A stretch of 64,000 bases of DNA from Ideonella dechloratans (GTDB taxonomy: Bacteria > Pseudomonadota > Gammaproteobacteria > Burkholderiales > Burkholderiaceae_C): assembly GCF_021049305.1 (NCBI RefSeq), contig NZ_CP088081.1, forward strand, positions 1,488,001 to 1,552,000, in the 5' to 3' direction. The notes beneath the pieces were generated by a model. It made no database searches, had not been told where the DNA came from, and worked only from the letters and a program-made list of their open reading frames with translations. The stretch's first letter is position 1. The number at the start of each line of letters is the position of its first letter. Both the position numbers and the translations under genes were made by a program. This document shows, piece by piece, positions 17,980 to 27,048 of the stretch.

Positions 17980-17996
17980 TTTTGCAGGAAGCAAAA
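17980..17996 (+). promoter_or_regulatory. Small hairpin presenting the ribosome site of the kinase gene
   Basis: TTTTGC (17980-17985) and GCAAAA (17991-17996) can pair, leaving AGGAA, the likely Shine-Dalgarno, in the 5-nt loop, 14 nt before ATG 18005. A -10-like TAAACT at 17964-17969 lies just upstream, inside the start of yicC. No good -35 is visible. Confidence 0.35.
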
Positions 17997-18004
17997 CCCC
18001 AATT

Positions 18005-18973
18005 ATGTCAAAGCCGAAACCCGCCCCGCTGCCTGCGGGCACCGTGGTCGGTGGCTACCAGATCGTCAAGAAACTGGCCGCCGGCGGTTTTGGCGTGGTC
18101 TACCTCGCCGAGGACGAGAGCCGCCACCTCGTGGCGCTGAAGGAATACCTCCCGGCCTCGCTGGCCGAGCGGGCGCCTGGCGAACTGATTCCCCGCGTCA
18201 AGCCCGAGAAGCAGCCGCTGTACCGGCTGGGCCTGAAGAGCTTCTTCGAGGAAGGTCGCTCTCTGGCGCAGATCAGCCACCCCAGCGTGGTGTCGGTGCT
18301 GAATTTCTTCCGCGAGAACGAGACCGTCTACATGGTGATGAACTACCTGCAGGGTGACACCCTGCAGGACTTCATCGTCACCGCGCGCGACCTCAAGCGC
18401 GACAAGGTCTTCCGCGAGTCGACCATCCGCTCGCTGTTTGACGAGATCCTGCGCGGGCTGCGCATCGTGCACCAGCACAAGATGCTGCACCTGGACATCA
18501 AGCCGGCCAACATCTTCATCACCAACGACAACAAGGCGGTGCTGCTGGATTTCGGTGCTGCGCGCGAGGTGCTGAGCAAGGAAGGCAACTTCATCCGGCC
18601 GATGTACACGCCGGGCTTTGCCGCGCCCGAGATGTACCGCCGGGACGGCTCGCTGGGCCCTTGGACCGACATCTATGCCATCGGCGCCTGCATCTACGCC
18701 TGCATGCAGGGCTATCCGCCCAACGATGCGCCGCAGCGCATCGAGAAGGACCGCCTGCAGCTGTCGCTCTCGCGCATGCGCAACGTCTATTCCGACAACC
18801 TGATCGAGGTCACCGAGTGGTGCATGTCGCTCGATCCGCTGTCCCGCCCGCAAAGCGTGTTCGCGCTGCAGAAGGAGCTCTCGCGCGAAACCGAGCGGCG
18901 CTACACCTCGCTGGGCTTCACCGAACGGCTGAAGCTGCAGATCGAGAACCTCAAGTCCGGCAGCCGCGCCTGA
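18005..18973 (+). CDS. Serine/threonine protein kinase (Hanks type)
   Basis: 322 residues, a single kinase domain without membrane segments, so probably cytoplasmic. Visible motifs: a glycine loop (LAAGGFGVVYLAED), the ATP-lysine in VALKEYLP, the catalytic loop HLDIKPAN (HRD variant with Leu), DFGAAR and APEMY. The C-terminal 40 residues (FTERLKLQIENLKSG) look like a short helix. AGGAA precedes ATG 18005. A PP2C phosphatase gene follows 31 bp later, a typical reversible-phosphorylation pair. In this lineage the pair sits between yicC/gmk and rph. Substrates are unknown; the operon may have a housekeeping rather than secretion role since no type VI genes are near. Confidence 0.92.
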   Translation: MSKPKPAPLPAGTVVGGYQIVKKLAAGGFGVVYLAEDESRHLVALKEYLPASLAERAPGELIPRVKPEKQPLYRLGLKSFFEEGRSLAQISHPSVVSVLNFFRENETVYMVMNYLQGDTLQDFIVTARDLKRDKVFRESTIRSLFDEILRGLRIVHQHKMLHLDIKPANIFITNDNKAVLLDFGAAREVLSKEGNFIRPMYTPGFAAPEMYRRDGSLGPWTDIYAIGACIYACMQGYPPNDAPQRIEKDRLQLSLSRMRNVYSDNLIEVTEWCMSLDPLSRPQSVFALQKELSRETERRYTSLGFTERLKLQIENLKSGSRA

Positions 18974-19004
18974 GCGCTGCCATTTTCAGAGCACAGGTCC
19001 CGTG

Positions 19005-19919
19005 ATGAGGTTTTCCGTCTACCAGATCAGCCGCAAGGGCGGCCGCGAGAAGAACGAGGACCGGATGGGCTACTGCTACACGCGAGAGTCCGGTCTGTTC
19101 GCCCTGGCCGATGGCATGGGGGGGCATCCTGAAGGCGAGGTGGCCTCGCAGCTGGCGCTGCAGACCCTGGCAGCGGCCTTCCAGCGTGAGGCCAAGCCTT
19201 CGCTGAAGAACCCGATCCGCTTCCTGCAGGAGGCCATCCTGGCCGGCCACCACCAGCTGCTGCGCTACGCCACCGAGCGCGCCCTGGTGGACACGCCCCG
19301 CACCACCGTCGTGGCCTGCGTGCTGCAGGGCAAATCGGCCTACTGGGCGCATTGCGGTGATTCGCGTCTTTACCTGGTGCGCAAGGGCCAGTTGCAGGCC
19401 CGCACGCGCGACCACTCCTACATCGAACTGCAGGAGAGCCTGGCCCATGTCGTGCCCATCGATGCGCGCTTCAACCGCTCGGTGCTCTTCACCTGCCTGG
19501 GCAGCCCCGGCAAGCCGGTGGTCGACACGGTGGGCCCGGTGCCGCTGCTGCCCGGGGACCGCCTGATCGTCTGCTCCGACGGCTTGTGGAGCAGCGTGTC
19601 GGACGAGGTCATCGTCGGGATGCTGACCGACCGGCCGCTGCAGGACGCGGTGCCCGATCTGGTCGAGGAAGCCCTGCGCAACGGCGGCCCGCACTCGGAC
19701 AATGTCACCCTGCTGGGCGTCGAGTGGGAGGCGGTCGAGGATGCCGACTCCACCGTGGGCATCTCCACCCGCACCCTGGGCGAAGATGTCTTCGCCTCGA
19801 CCATCCAGGCCTCCATCAGCGACAGCGGTGCGGCCGATCTGGACGAGGCCGAGATCGAGCGGTCGATCCGCGAGATCAACGAAGCCATCCGCCGCTCCTC
19901 GCGCAAGCCGGGCAACTGA
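19005..19919 (+). CDS. PP2C-family serine/threonine phosphatase
   Basis: 304 residues. PP2C metal-binding motifs are present: REKNEDR near residue 20, ADGMGGHPEGE near 40, HCGDSRLYL near 118, CSDGLWSSV near 197 and SDNVTLLGVEW near 234. The catalytic domain ends near residue 240, and a 60-residue acidic/serine tail follows. It should dephosphorylate targets of the kinase encoded immediately upstream. I chose ATG 19005 with AGG 7 nt upstream; GTG 19002 is in frame one codon earlier. A clear terminator follows the stop. Confidence 0.92.
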   Translation: MRFSVYQISRKGGREKNEDRMGYCYTRESGLFALADGMGGHPEGEVASQLALQTLAAAFQREAKPSLKNPIRFLQEAILAGHHQLLRYATERALVDTPRTTVVACVLQGKSAYWAHCGDSRLYLVRKGQLQARTRDHSYIELQESLAHVVPIDARFNRSVLFTCLGSPGKPVVDTVGPVPLLPGDRLIVCSDGLWSSVSDEVIVGMLTDRPLQDAVPDLVEEALRNGGPHSDNVTLLGVEWEAVEDADSTVGISTRTLGEDVFASTIQASISDSGAADLDEAEIERSIREINEAIRRSSRKPGN

Positions 19920-19942
19920 CTCGGCTTGCCCCCGATTCCTTC

Positions 19943-19976
19943 ACGGCCGCCTCGCCCGCAGGCGGCCGTTGTTCTT
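19943..19976 (+). terminator. Intrinsic terminator after the kinase-phosphatase operon
   Basis: ACGGCCGCCT and AGGCGGCCGT form a perfect 10-bp stem with a 7-nt loop, followed by TGTTCTT. It ends about 18 bp before the rph start, so rph probably has its own promoter or relies on read-through. Confidence 0.75.
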
Positions 19977-19994
19977 GAAAGTGCTGCCAATCCG

Positions 19995-20738
19995 ATGAGC
20001 TACGAACGAACCCAGGGCCGTGCCGCCCATGCCCTGCGCCCGGTGCGCATCACCCGCGGCTTCACCCGCCACGCGGAGGGCTCGGTGCTGATCGAGTTCG
20101 GCCAGACCCGCGTGCTGTGCACCGCCTCGGTCGAGGAGAAGGTGCCCCCGCACAAGAAGGGCAGCGGCGAGGGCTGGGTGACGGCCGAGTACGGCATGCT
20201 GCCGCGCGCCACCCACACCCGCAGCGCCCGCGAGGCCGCCAAGGGCAAGCAGACCGGCCGCACCCAGGAGATCCAGCGCCTGATCGGTCGCTCGCTGCGG
20301 GCGGTGTTCGACCTGGCGGCGCTGGGTGAGCGCACCCTCACGCTGGACTGCGATGTGCTGCAGGCCGACGGCGGCACCCGCACGGCGGCCATCACCGGCG
20401 CCTTCGTGGCGGCGCAGGACGCGGTGCAGCGTCTGCTGGACCAGGGCCTGCTGCAGGCTTCGCCCATCCGTGACCATGTGGCGGCCATCTCGGTGGGCAT
20501 CGTCGAGGGCACGCCGCTGCTGGACCTGGAGTATGTCGAGGATTCGGCCTGCGACACCGACATGAATGTGGTGATGACGGGGGCCGGGGGCTTCGTCGAG
20601 ATCCAGGGCACGGCCGAGGGCGCGCCCTTCACCCGTGACGAGATGGACCAGCTGCTGGCCCTGGCCACCGCGGGCATCCATGAGCTGGTGGGTCTGCAGA
20701 AGGCGGCGCTGGCCCAGCCGCTGCCGCTGGCCGAGTGA
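19995..20738 (+). CDS. rph: Ribonuclease PH
   Basis: 247 residues. A phosphate-dependent 3'-5' exonuclease that trims tRNA 3' ends. The sequence starts [16 protein letters not shown] and contains the family hallmarks [17 protein letters not shown] ([13 protein letters not shown]), [30 protein letters not shown] and [15 protein letters not shown]. The length is standard. ATG 19995 is the family start. rdgB follows after 10 bp, with a GGGG ribosome site near the stop, so rph-rdgB-hemW form one transcription unit. Confidence 0.96.
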   Translation: MSYERTQGRAAHALRPVRITRGFTRHAEGSVLIEFGQTRVLCTASVEEKVPPHKKGSGEGWVTAEYGMLPRATHTRSAREAAKGKQTGRTQEIQRLIGRSLRAVFDLAALGERTLTLDCDVLQADGGTRTAAITGAFVAAQDAVQRLLDQGLLQASPIRDHVAAISVGIVEGTPLLDLEYVEDSACDTDMNVVMTGAGGFVEIQGTAEGAPFTRDEMDQLLALATAGIHELVGLQKAALAQPLPLAE

Positions 20739-20748
20739 GGGGATCGGC

Positions 20749-21393
20749 ATGAGCGCGCCGCTGCGTCTGGTGCTGGCCTCCAACAACGCCAAGAAGCTCA
20801 AGGAGCTGGGGGCGCTGTTCGGCACCCTGCCCATCGAGCTGGTGACCCAGGGCTCGTTGGGGGTGAGCGAGGCCGAGGAGCCCCACATCACCTTCATCGA
20901 GAACGCGCTGGCCAAGGCCCGGCACGCGGCCCAGGCCACGGGCCTGCCGGCCATCGCCGACGATTCCGGCCTGTGCGTGGATGCGCTGGGCGGTGCGCCC
21001 GGCGTACAGAGCGCCGTCTTTGCGCCGGTGGACGCGGATGCCGCGCTGGACCGGGAAGCCCAGCGCCGGCAACAGGACCTCGCCAACAACACCTTGCTGC
21101 TGCAGCGCCTGCACAGCGCGACGGACCGACGCGCCGCCTTCGTCTGCACCCTGGTGGCCGTGCGTTCGGCCACCGACCCGGAACCGCTGATCGCCTTCGG
21201 CCGCTGGGGCGGCGAGATCCTGGCGGCGCCGCAGGGGCAGGGCGGCTTCGGCTACGACCCGCTGATGTTCATTCCCGCCTTCGGCTGCACGGTGGCCGAG
21301 CTGCCGGCGGAGACCAAGAACGCGCACAGCCACCGCGCCCTGGCCGCGGCGCAGATGGTCGAGCGCCTGCGTGGCGATTGGCATCTGGCCTGA
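20749..21393 (+). CDS. rdgB: XTP/dITP pyrophosphatase (RdgB/HAM1)
   Basis: 214 residues. Hydrolyses non-canonical purine triphosphates to keep them out of DNA and RNA. Motifs: LASNNAKKLKEL at the N-terminus, FIENALAKARHAA, ADDSGLCVDALGGAPG and GGFGYDPLMFIP, all conserved in HAM1 proteins. GGGG lies 6-9 nt before ATG 20749. The stop overlaps the next start (TGATG), linking it to hemW. Confidence 0.95.
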   Translation: MSAPLRLVLASNNAKKLKELGALFGTLPIELVTQGSLGVSEAEEPHITFIENALAKARHAAQATGLPAIADDSGLCVDALGGAPGVQSAVFAPVDADAALDREAQRRQQDLANNTLLLQRLHSATDRRAAFVCTLVAVRSATDPEPLIAFGRWGGEILAAPQGQGGFGYDPLMFIPAFGCTVAELPAETKNAHSHRALAAAQMVERLRGDWHLA

Positions 21394-22646
21394 TGGTGTC
21401 CGGCCGCATGACCGACGCCCCGACCCCTGGCCATCCGGCGGAGCGCAGCACGCTGGCGCTGCCCGACCGCTATCTGCGCCCGGGCACGCTGCAACTGGGC
21501 GCGCCGCCGCCGCTGTCGGTCTATGTGCACCTGCCCTGGTGCCTGCAGAAGTGCCCCTATTGCGACTTCAACTCGCATGCCGTCACGGCGGGCGAGATGC
21601 CCGAGGCGCGCTACCTGGACGCCTTGCGCGCCGACCTGGAAGCCAGCCTGCCGCTGGTCTGGGGGCGCAGCGTGCACAGCGTCTTCCTGGGCGGGGGGAC
21701 CCCCAGCCTGTTTTCGCCGGAGGGCATCGCCCGCCTGCTCAGTGAGCTGCGCACCCTGCTGCCGCTGCTGCCGGGCTGCGAGGTCACGCTGGAAGCCAAT
21801 CCCGGCACCTTCGAGGCCGCGCGTTTCAGGGCCTTCCGCGAGGCGGGCGTCACGCGCCTGTCCATCGGCGTGCAGAGCTTCGACGACACCAAGCTCAAGG
21901 CCCTGGGACGGGTGCATGACCGCCGACAGGCCCTGGCGGCGGCCGAACTGGCGGCCGAGGTGTTCGACACCTTCAACCTGGACCTGATGTACGCCCTGCC
22001 GGGGCAGGACATGGCGGGCCTGGAGGCCGACCTGCGCACCGCGCTGGCCTTCGCGCCGCCGCATCTGTCGCTCTACCACCTCACGCTGGAGCCCAACACC
22101 GCCTTCGCGCTCAAGCCGCCCGTGCTGCCCGACGAGGACGTCAGCGCGGAGATGCTGGACCGCCTGGTGGCGCTCACGGACGACGCCGGGCTGGAGCGCT
22201 ACGAAGTCTCGGCCTATGCCCGGCCGGGTCATCGCTGCACCCACAACCTGAACTACTGGCAGTTCGGCGACTACCTGGGCCTGGGCGCAGGGGCGCACGG
22301 CAAGCTGAGCTTTCCGCACCGGGTGCTGCGCCAGGTGAAGTGGCGAGAGCCGGCCGCCTACATGCGCGAGGCCCTGGCCGGGAAGGCGGTGTCCAACGAG
22401 CAGGAGGTGGCCCGCAAGGCGCTGCCCTTCGAGTTCATGCTCAACGCCCTGCGCCTGCGCGAGGGCTTCGAGCTCGCCTTGTTCACGGACCGCACCGGCC
22501 TGCCGCCTTCGGCCCTGGCCGCTCCGGTGGAGCAGGCGGTGGCACGCGGCCTGCTTGAGCGACTGGAGACGCCGCAAGGGCCTCTTCTGCGCCCCACCGA
22601 GCGCGGTTTCGATTTCCTGAGCGATCTGCAAGAGCTCTTCCTCTGA
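21393..22646 (+). CDS. hemW: Radical SAM heme chaperone HemW
   Basis: 417 residues. HemW binds heme and a 4Fe-4S cluster and delivers heme to membrane enzymes. The radical-SAM cluster motif CLQKCPYC is near residue 50; GGGTPSLF, EANPG, LSIGVQSF and DLMYALPGQ follow in the usual order; a C-terminal winged-helix HemN-C region closes the protein. The HemW-type CxxxCxxC without the extra HemN cysteine argues against an oxygen-independent coproporphyrinogen dehydrogenase. The ATG at 21393 overlaps the rdgB stop; ATG 21408 in frame is an alternative start. Confidence 0.92.
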   Translation: MVSGRMTDAPTPGHPAERSTLALPDRYLRPGTLQLGAPPPLSVYVHLPWCLQKCPYCDFNSHAVTAGEMPEARYLDALRADLEASLPLVWGRSVHSVFLGGGTPSLFSPEGIARLLSELRTLLPLLPGCEVTLEANPGTFEAARFRAFREAGVTRLSIGVQSFDDTKLKALGRVHDRRQALAAAELAAEVFDTFNLDLMYALPGQDMAGLEADLRTALAFAPPHLSLYHLTLEPNTAFALKPPVLPDEDVSAEMLDRLVALTDDAGLERYEVSAYARPGHRCTHNLNYWQFGDYLGLGAGAHGKLSFPHRVLRQVKWREPAAYMREALAGKAVSNEQEVARKALPFEFMLNALRLREGFELALFTDRTGLPPSALAAPVEQAVARGLLERLETPQGPLLRPTERGFDFLSDLQELFL

Positions 22647-22668
22647 GACCCCCGCACGGGCCACGACC

Positions 22669-24015
22669 ATGAACCGCCAACCTCCCGCCGACGACCTCCA
22701 GCAACGCTTTCTGCAGGAGGGCGTGCGGGATGTGGAGTGCCTGTTTCCCGATGTCTCGGGCTACCCGCGCGGCAAGCTGATGCCGGCGGCCGCCTTCGCG
22801 CGGGGCCAGGAGCTGCGCATCGCGCAGGCCATTCCGATGCAGTGCGTCACGGGTGAGTACTCCTACGATCCCATCTTCCCCGATGCGGATCCGGACGTGC
22901 GGCTGGTGCCCGACATGACGACGCTGCGGCGTTCGCCTTGGGCCAGTGCGCCGCGCTACCTGGCCGTGCATGACTGCGTCGAACTCAACGGCGAGCTCTG
23001 TGCCTTCGCCCCGCGCTCGGTGCTGAAGACGGTGCTGGCCGGCTATGCCGCCCTGGGCCTGTCACCGGTCGTGGCCCCCGAGATCGAGTTCTACCTCACC
23101 GAGGCCTGCACTGACCCGACCCAGGCACTGCGGCCTCCGCGCGGTCGGGCGGGGCAGGTGGAAGTGGGGCAATCGGCCTTCAGCATGAACCAGCTCAACG
23201 CCCTGGCGCCGTTCTGGGATGATTTCCAGGCTGCGCTGGACACGCTGGGCATTGCGGCCGACACCTGGATCCACGAAGTGGGCTGCAGCCAGTACGAGAT
23301 CAACCTGCTGCACGGCGATGCGCTGCAGGTGGCCGACCAGGCCTTTCTCTTCAAGTACGCGGCCAAGGAGATCGCGCTGCGCCATGGCATGAACGCGGTG
23401 TTCATGGCCAAGCCCATCGCCGGCGAGGCGGGCAGCAGCATGCACCTGCACCAGAGCGTGGTGGATGCCCAGGGGCGCAACATCTTCAGCGACGAAGCGG
23501 GCCAGGCCACGCCGGCCTTTGCGCACTACATCGGCGGCCTGCAGGCGTACCTGCCGGATCTGGTGCTGCTGTTCGCGCCTTTCGTGAACTCGTATCGGCG
23601 CTACGTCAGCGGCAGCCAGGCGCCCATCAACCTGCAGTGGGGCGAGGACAACCGCACCGCCGGCCTGCGGGTGCCCCTGAGCGCGCCAGCGGCGCGGCGG
23701 GTGGAAAACCGCCTGGCCGGGGCCGACGCCAATCCTTACCTGGCCATCGCGGCCTCGCTGGCCGCGGGGCTGGCCGGCCTGCGGACCCAGTGCAGCCCGA
23801 CCGAGCCCCTGGTGGGCGATGGCTACCAGCAGGCGCATGAGCTGCCGCAGACGTTCATGGCAGCGCACCAGCGCCTGGCGGGCAGCCGCCACGCGCAGGA
23901 ACTGCTGGGGCCGGATTTCATCCGCGCCTACCTGGCCGTCAAACAGTTGGAGCACGACCACTTCCAGGCGGAGATCACGGCCTGGGAGCGTCGCTATCTC
24001 GTGGGACAGGCTTGA
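22669..24015 (+). CDS. Glutamine-synthetase-family ligase, gamma-glutamylpolyamine type
   Basis: 448 residues. A glutamine-synthetase-fold ATP-dependent ligase: N-terminal beta-grasp (VRDVECLFPDVSGYPRGK), metal/glutamate site EIEFYL, MHLHQS and NRTAGLRVP, VENRLAGADANPYLA. The lack of GlnA regulatory features and the similarity in layout to PuuA point to gamma-glutamylation of a polyamine or other amine rather than ammonia assimilation. It follows hemW by 22 bp on the same strand. A second member of this family lies at 57660-58994, next to an aminotransferase, so this organism has at least two. The substrate is not determined from sequence. It converges with cheB. Confidence 0.85.
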   Translation: MNRQPPADDLQQRFLQEGVRDVECLFPDVSGYPRGKLMPAAAFARGQELRIAQAIPMQCVTGEYSYDPIFPDADPDVRLVPDMTTLRRSPWASAPRYLAVHDCVELNGELCAFAPRSVLKTVLAGYAALGLSPVVAPEIEFYLTEACTDPTQALRPPRGRAGQVEVGQSAFSMNQLNALAPFWDDFQAALDTLGIAADTWIHEVGCSQYEINLLHGDALQVADQAFLFKYAAKEIALRHGMNAVFMAKPIAGEAGSSMHLHQSVVDAQGRNIFSDEAGQATPAFAHYIGGLQAYLPDLVLLFAPFVNSYRRYVSGSQAPINLQWGEDNRTAGLRVPLSAPAARRVENRLAGADANPYLAIAASLAAGLAGLRTQCSPTEPLVGDGYQQAHELPQTFMAAHQRLAGSRHAQELLGPDFIRAYLAVKQLEHDHFQAEITAWERRYLVGQA

Positions 24016-24060
24016 AGCAGGACCTTCGGCTGCCGCGGCGGAAGCCGCTGGCGGCCGGCC

Positions 24061-25200
24061 TCAGACCCGATGCAGCAAGGCGCCGTGGGTCTGACGCAGC
24101 TTGTCCATCAGGTGCGGAGCGATCTGCGTGAGCGGCAGCACCTCATGGGCCGCGCCGGCTTCGATGGCTTCGCGCGGCATGCCGAACACGACGCAGCTGG
24201 CTTCATCCTGGCAGTAGTTGTAGGCGCCTGCATCGCGCATCATCCGCATGGCCTTGGCGCCATCGGCGCCCATGCCCGTCAGCATGATGCCGAAGGCGTT
24301 CGGGCCGGCCACCCGGGCGGCGGACTCGAACAACACTTCCACCGACGGCTTGTGCCGGTTCACCGGTTCCCCGTCGCGCACGCGGGCGATGTAATTGGCG
24401 CCGGAACGTTCCACGCTCAGGTGAAGACCGCCCGGGGCGATGTAGGCATGCCCGGGCAGGATCCGTTCGCCATCCACCGCTTCCTTGACCCGAATGCGAC
24501 ACAGGCCATCCAGCCGCGCGGCGTAGCTGCGGGTGAAGCCCGGGGGCATGTGCTGGGTGATGACCACGGCCGGCGCGTCGGGCGGCAGGCCCAGCAGCAC
24601 CTCCTTGGTGGCTTCGGTGCCGCCGGTGGAGGCACCGATGAAGATGATCTTCTCGGTGGAGATCCGTCCCAGTCCCGAGGTGGGCGCCGGGCGCGCGACC
24701 CCGCCGGCCACTGCGGGGGAGGCCACCGCCGCCACGGCAGCCACGGCACCGACGGCCGAGGCGGGGCGCGCAGGGGCCGGCTGCGCCAGGCGCTTGATGT
24801 GGGCCTTGGCGGCGATGCGGATCTTGTCGGTGATTTCCTCGCCGAGTTGCTTGAGCCCGTCGGCGATGCCGATCTTGGGCTTGGCCACGAAATCGATGGC
24901 CCCCAGTTCCAGGGCCTTGAGCGTCACTTCGGCGCCCCGCTCGGTCAGGGTGGAGACCATCACCACCGGCATCGGGCGCAGGCGCATCAGCTTGGACAGG
25001 AAGTCGATGCCGTCCATGCGCGGCATCTCCACGTCCAGCGTGATCACGTCCGGGTTCAGGTTGCGGATCATCTCCCGCGCGGCAAAGGGATCGGCGGCCG
25101 CGCCGATGCACTCCATGTCCGGCTGGTGGTTGATGATCTCGCTCAGCAGGCTGCGCACCAGGGCGGAATCGTCCACCACCACCACGCGTGTCTTGGCCAT
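24061..25200 (-). CDS. cheB: Chemotaxis protein-glutamate methylesterase/deamidase CheB
   Basis: 379 residues. Removes methyl groups from chemoreceptors when phosphorylated. Receiver domain (1-125) with VVVDDSA, the phospho-Asp in [13 protein letters not shown] and the lysine in DFVAKPKIG; an Ala/Pro-rich linker (about 145-185) longer than usual; methylesterase domain with the catalytic Ser in GASTGG, His in QHMPPGFT and Asp in [14 protein letters not shown] lies 9 nt before the ATG. Last gene of cheR-cheD-cheB on the minus strand. No cheA, cheW or receptor gene lies within the window. Confidence 0.95.
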   Translation of the reverse strand: MAKTRVVVVDDSALVRSLLSEIINHQPDMECIGAAADPFAAREMIRNLNPDVITLDVEMPRMDGIDFLSKLMRLRPMPVVMVSTLTERGAEVTLKALELGAIDFVAKPKIGIADGLKQLGEEITDKIRIAAKAHIKRLAQPAPARPASAVGAVAAVAAVASPAVAGGVARPAPTSGLGRISTEKIIFIGASTGGTEATKEVLLGLPPDAPAVVITQHMPPGFTRSYAARLDGLCRIRVKEAVDGERILPGHAYIAPGGLHLSVERSGANYIARVRDGEPVNRHKPSVEVLFESAARVAGPNAFGIMLTGMGADGAKAMRMMRDAGAYNYCQDEASCVVFGMPREAIEAGAAHEVLPLTQIAPHLMDKLRQTHGALLHRV

Positions 25201-25235
25201 CTTGTCGGTCCTCCGGGATCTTGTCGGTATGGGGT

Positions 25236-25922
25236 TCAGAACAGGTCGATCGAGCCGCCGCCGGTGGCGGCGGGCGCGGCGCGCTGCGCGGCCAGGCGAT
25301 CCTGGGCCACCAGGGCGTCGGCACTGGCAGGGGCCAGACGCTTGACCATGGCCTTGCCGCTGGCCGGCAGGAAGCAGACCTTGCGGGGATAGATGTCCAG
25401 CACGTCCTTGGACACGATGGGGATGCGCTCGGTGGCCAGGAAGTCGGTGACGAACTTGGTGTTGCGTTCGCCGACGTTGATGGTGTTCATGCCGCTGATC
25501 ACGGCGCCACCACCGAAGATCTTGGCTTCCATGGTCATCCGCGAGGCGCCCCGCTTCATCATCTCGTTGATCAGCAGTTCCATGGCGTAGCTGCCATAGC
25601 GGCCGGAATCGCCCGAGCCTTCCGGCAGCATGAAATGGTTCATGCCACCCACGCGGGCGTTGCGGTCCCACAGGCAGGCGGCGATGCAGGAGCCCAGCGT
25701 GGTCATGACGAGGATGTCCTCGTTGTCCACGTAGTACTCGCCGGGCAGCACCTTCACCGCCTCGTTCTTGAAGTGGGCGTCGTAGAAGAAGAAGGACGCC
25801 TCGCCCGGCTTGCGCGACTGTGCCTTCAGGCGCTCCAGGCGAGCCGTGCGGTTGGGCAGCGCCGCCGGATTGGGCATGGGAGGGGCTGCCGTGCGCAGGG
25901 ACGAGGAGGGCAGGGTGGCCAT
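25236..25922 (-). CDS. cheD: Chemoreceptor glutamine deamidase CheD
   Basis: 228 residues. Deamidates glutamines in methyl-accepting chemotaxis proteins. The catalytic Cys is in [12 protein letters not shown], the His in [10 protein letters not shown], with [10 protein letters not shown] following, all in family order. The first 50 residues (Pro/Ala-rich, ending [25 protein letters not shown]) and the last 30 ([14 protein letters not shown]) extend beyond the core. GGAG lies upstream of ATG 25922. The 3' end lies 35 bp before cheB, and the start lies 13 bp after the cheR stop. Confidence 0.93.
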   Translation of the reverse strand: MATLPSSSLRTAAPPMPNPAALPNRTARLERLKAQSRKPGEASFFFYDAHFKNEAVKVLPGEYYVDNEDILVMTTLGSCIAACLWDRNARVGGMNHFMLPEGSGDSGRYGSYAMELLINEMMKRGASRMTMEAKIFGGGAVISGMNTINVGERNTKFVTDFLATERIPIVSKDVLDIYPRKVCFLPASGKAMVKRLAPASADALVAQDRLAAQRAAPAATGGGSIDLF

Positions 25923-25935
25923 GGACGGGCTCCGT

Positions 25936-26808
25936 TCAGACGCGCTGGTAGATGGTCTTGCCACGCAGGACAAACCAGTCCCGGGCATCGGTGAAGTTCT
26001 CGGAATGGCCGACGAAGAGCAGGCCACCCGGACGCATCACGTCATGGATGCGGCGCAGCACGGTGCGCTGGGTGTCGTGATCGAAATAGATCATGACGTT
26101 GCGACAGAACACCATGTCGAAGGGCTCGCCCATCGACCAGTTCGGGGTCATCAGGTTGAAGGGGCGGAAGTCCACCATCTTGGCCAGTTCCGGCTTGATG
26201 CGGATGAAGCCGGCATTGGCGCCGGTGCCGCGCAGGAAATGGCGCTTCAGGCGCTCCGGCGACAGGCCGCGCGCATCGGCGGCGTACACGCCGCGCCGGG
26301 CGGTGGAGAGCACCTTGGTGTCGATGTCGCTGGCCACCAGGCGGGCCCCGCAGTGCTCGCCCAGCACCTCGGCCAGCACCATCGCGATGGAGTAGGGCTC
26401 CTCCCCGGTGGAAGACGCGGCACACCAGATGCGCGGCGGCTTGCCCTTGAAGCCCTTGAGGGCCTCGGCCAGCGCGTGGAAATGGTGCTCTTCCCGGAAG
26501 AAGGAGGTCAGGTTGGTGGTCAGGCTGTTGATGAACTGCTGCCACTCCTGCTCGCCGGCCGGGCCGCTGACCCCTTCGAGCCACTGCAGGTAGTCCTTGA
26601 AGCTGCGGTGGCCGGTTTCGCGCAGGCGGCGCGACAGCCGGCTGTAGACCATGGCGCGCTTGCCATCGTGCAGGCTGATGCCGGCGCGCTGGTAGATCAG
26701 CTTGCGCACCCGTTCGAAATCGGCCGGGCCGAAGCTGAACTCGTGGTCGATCGTGTCGTCGTCGGAGACCGGGGCGAGTGCGCGCGTGGCGTCGAGGGAG
26801 GCAGTCAT
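25936..26808 (-). CDS. cheR: Chemotaxis protein methyltransferase CheR
   Basis: 290 residues. Methylates receptor glutamates using S-adenosylmethionine. The N-terminal helical domain (FERVRKLIYQRAGISL...YSRLSRRLR) is followed by the methyltransferase domain with CAASSTGEEPYS as the SAM loop, ASDIDTKVL and FCRNVMIYFD. First gene of the cheR-cheD-cheB unit. The region upstream holds a sequence resembling a flagellar sigma-28 promoter. It is divergent from the diguanylate cyclase operon. Confidence 0.95.
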   Translation of the reverse strand: MTASLDATRALAPVSDDDTIDHEFSFGPADFERVRKLIYQRAGISLHDGKRAMVYSRLSRRLRETGHRSFKDYLQWLEGVSGPAGEQEWQQFINSLTTNLTSFFREEHHFHALAEALKGFKGKPPRIWCAASSTGEEPYSIAMVLAEVLGEHCGARLVASDIDTKVLSTARRGVYAADARGLSPERLKRHFLRGTGANAGFIRIKPELAKMVDFRPFNLMTPNWSMGEPFDMVFCRNVMIYFDHDTQRTVLRRIHDVMRPGGLLFVGHSENFTDARDWFVLRGKTIYQRV

Positions 26809-26961
26809 GAAGGCTTCAGGGCTGGCGGACGGACCGACGGGTTGGACGCGGGACGGACAGGCAGGCGGCGGGTGCCCCGGTCTGACCGGATGTTCTGTGC
26901 CTGCAATGTTGCGAAGTCCACGGCGTCATGAGGGGTGAAGTTGAAGGGCGTTCACCACCCT

Positions 26962-26989
26962 ATTTCGGCATCTGTCGGCCAGTTCTTCA
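26962..26989 (-). promoter_or_regulatory. Possible sigma-28 (FliA) promoter of cheR-cheD-cheB
   Basis: On the minus strand TGAA (26986-26989), a 16-nt spacer and GCCGAAAT (26962-26969) resemble the FliA consensus TAAA-N15-GCCGATAA. It lies about 155 bp before the cheR start. Two positions in the -10 octamer and one in the -35 differ, so this is a weak call. Confidence 0.35.
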
Positions 26990-27048
26990 CTGCTAGACTG
27001 CATCGAACCCCCCACAGATGTCCGTCTTTTCACACACTCTGTGAATCT

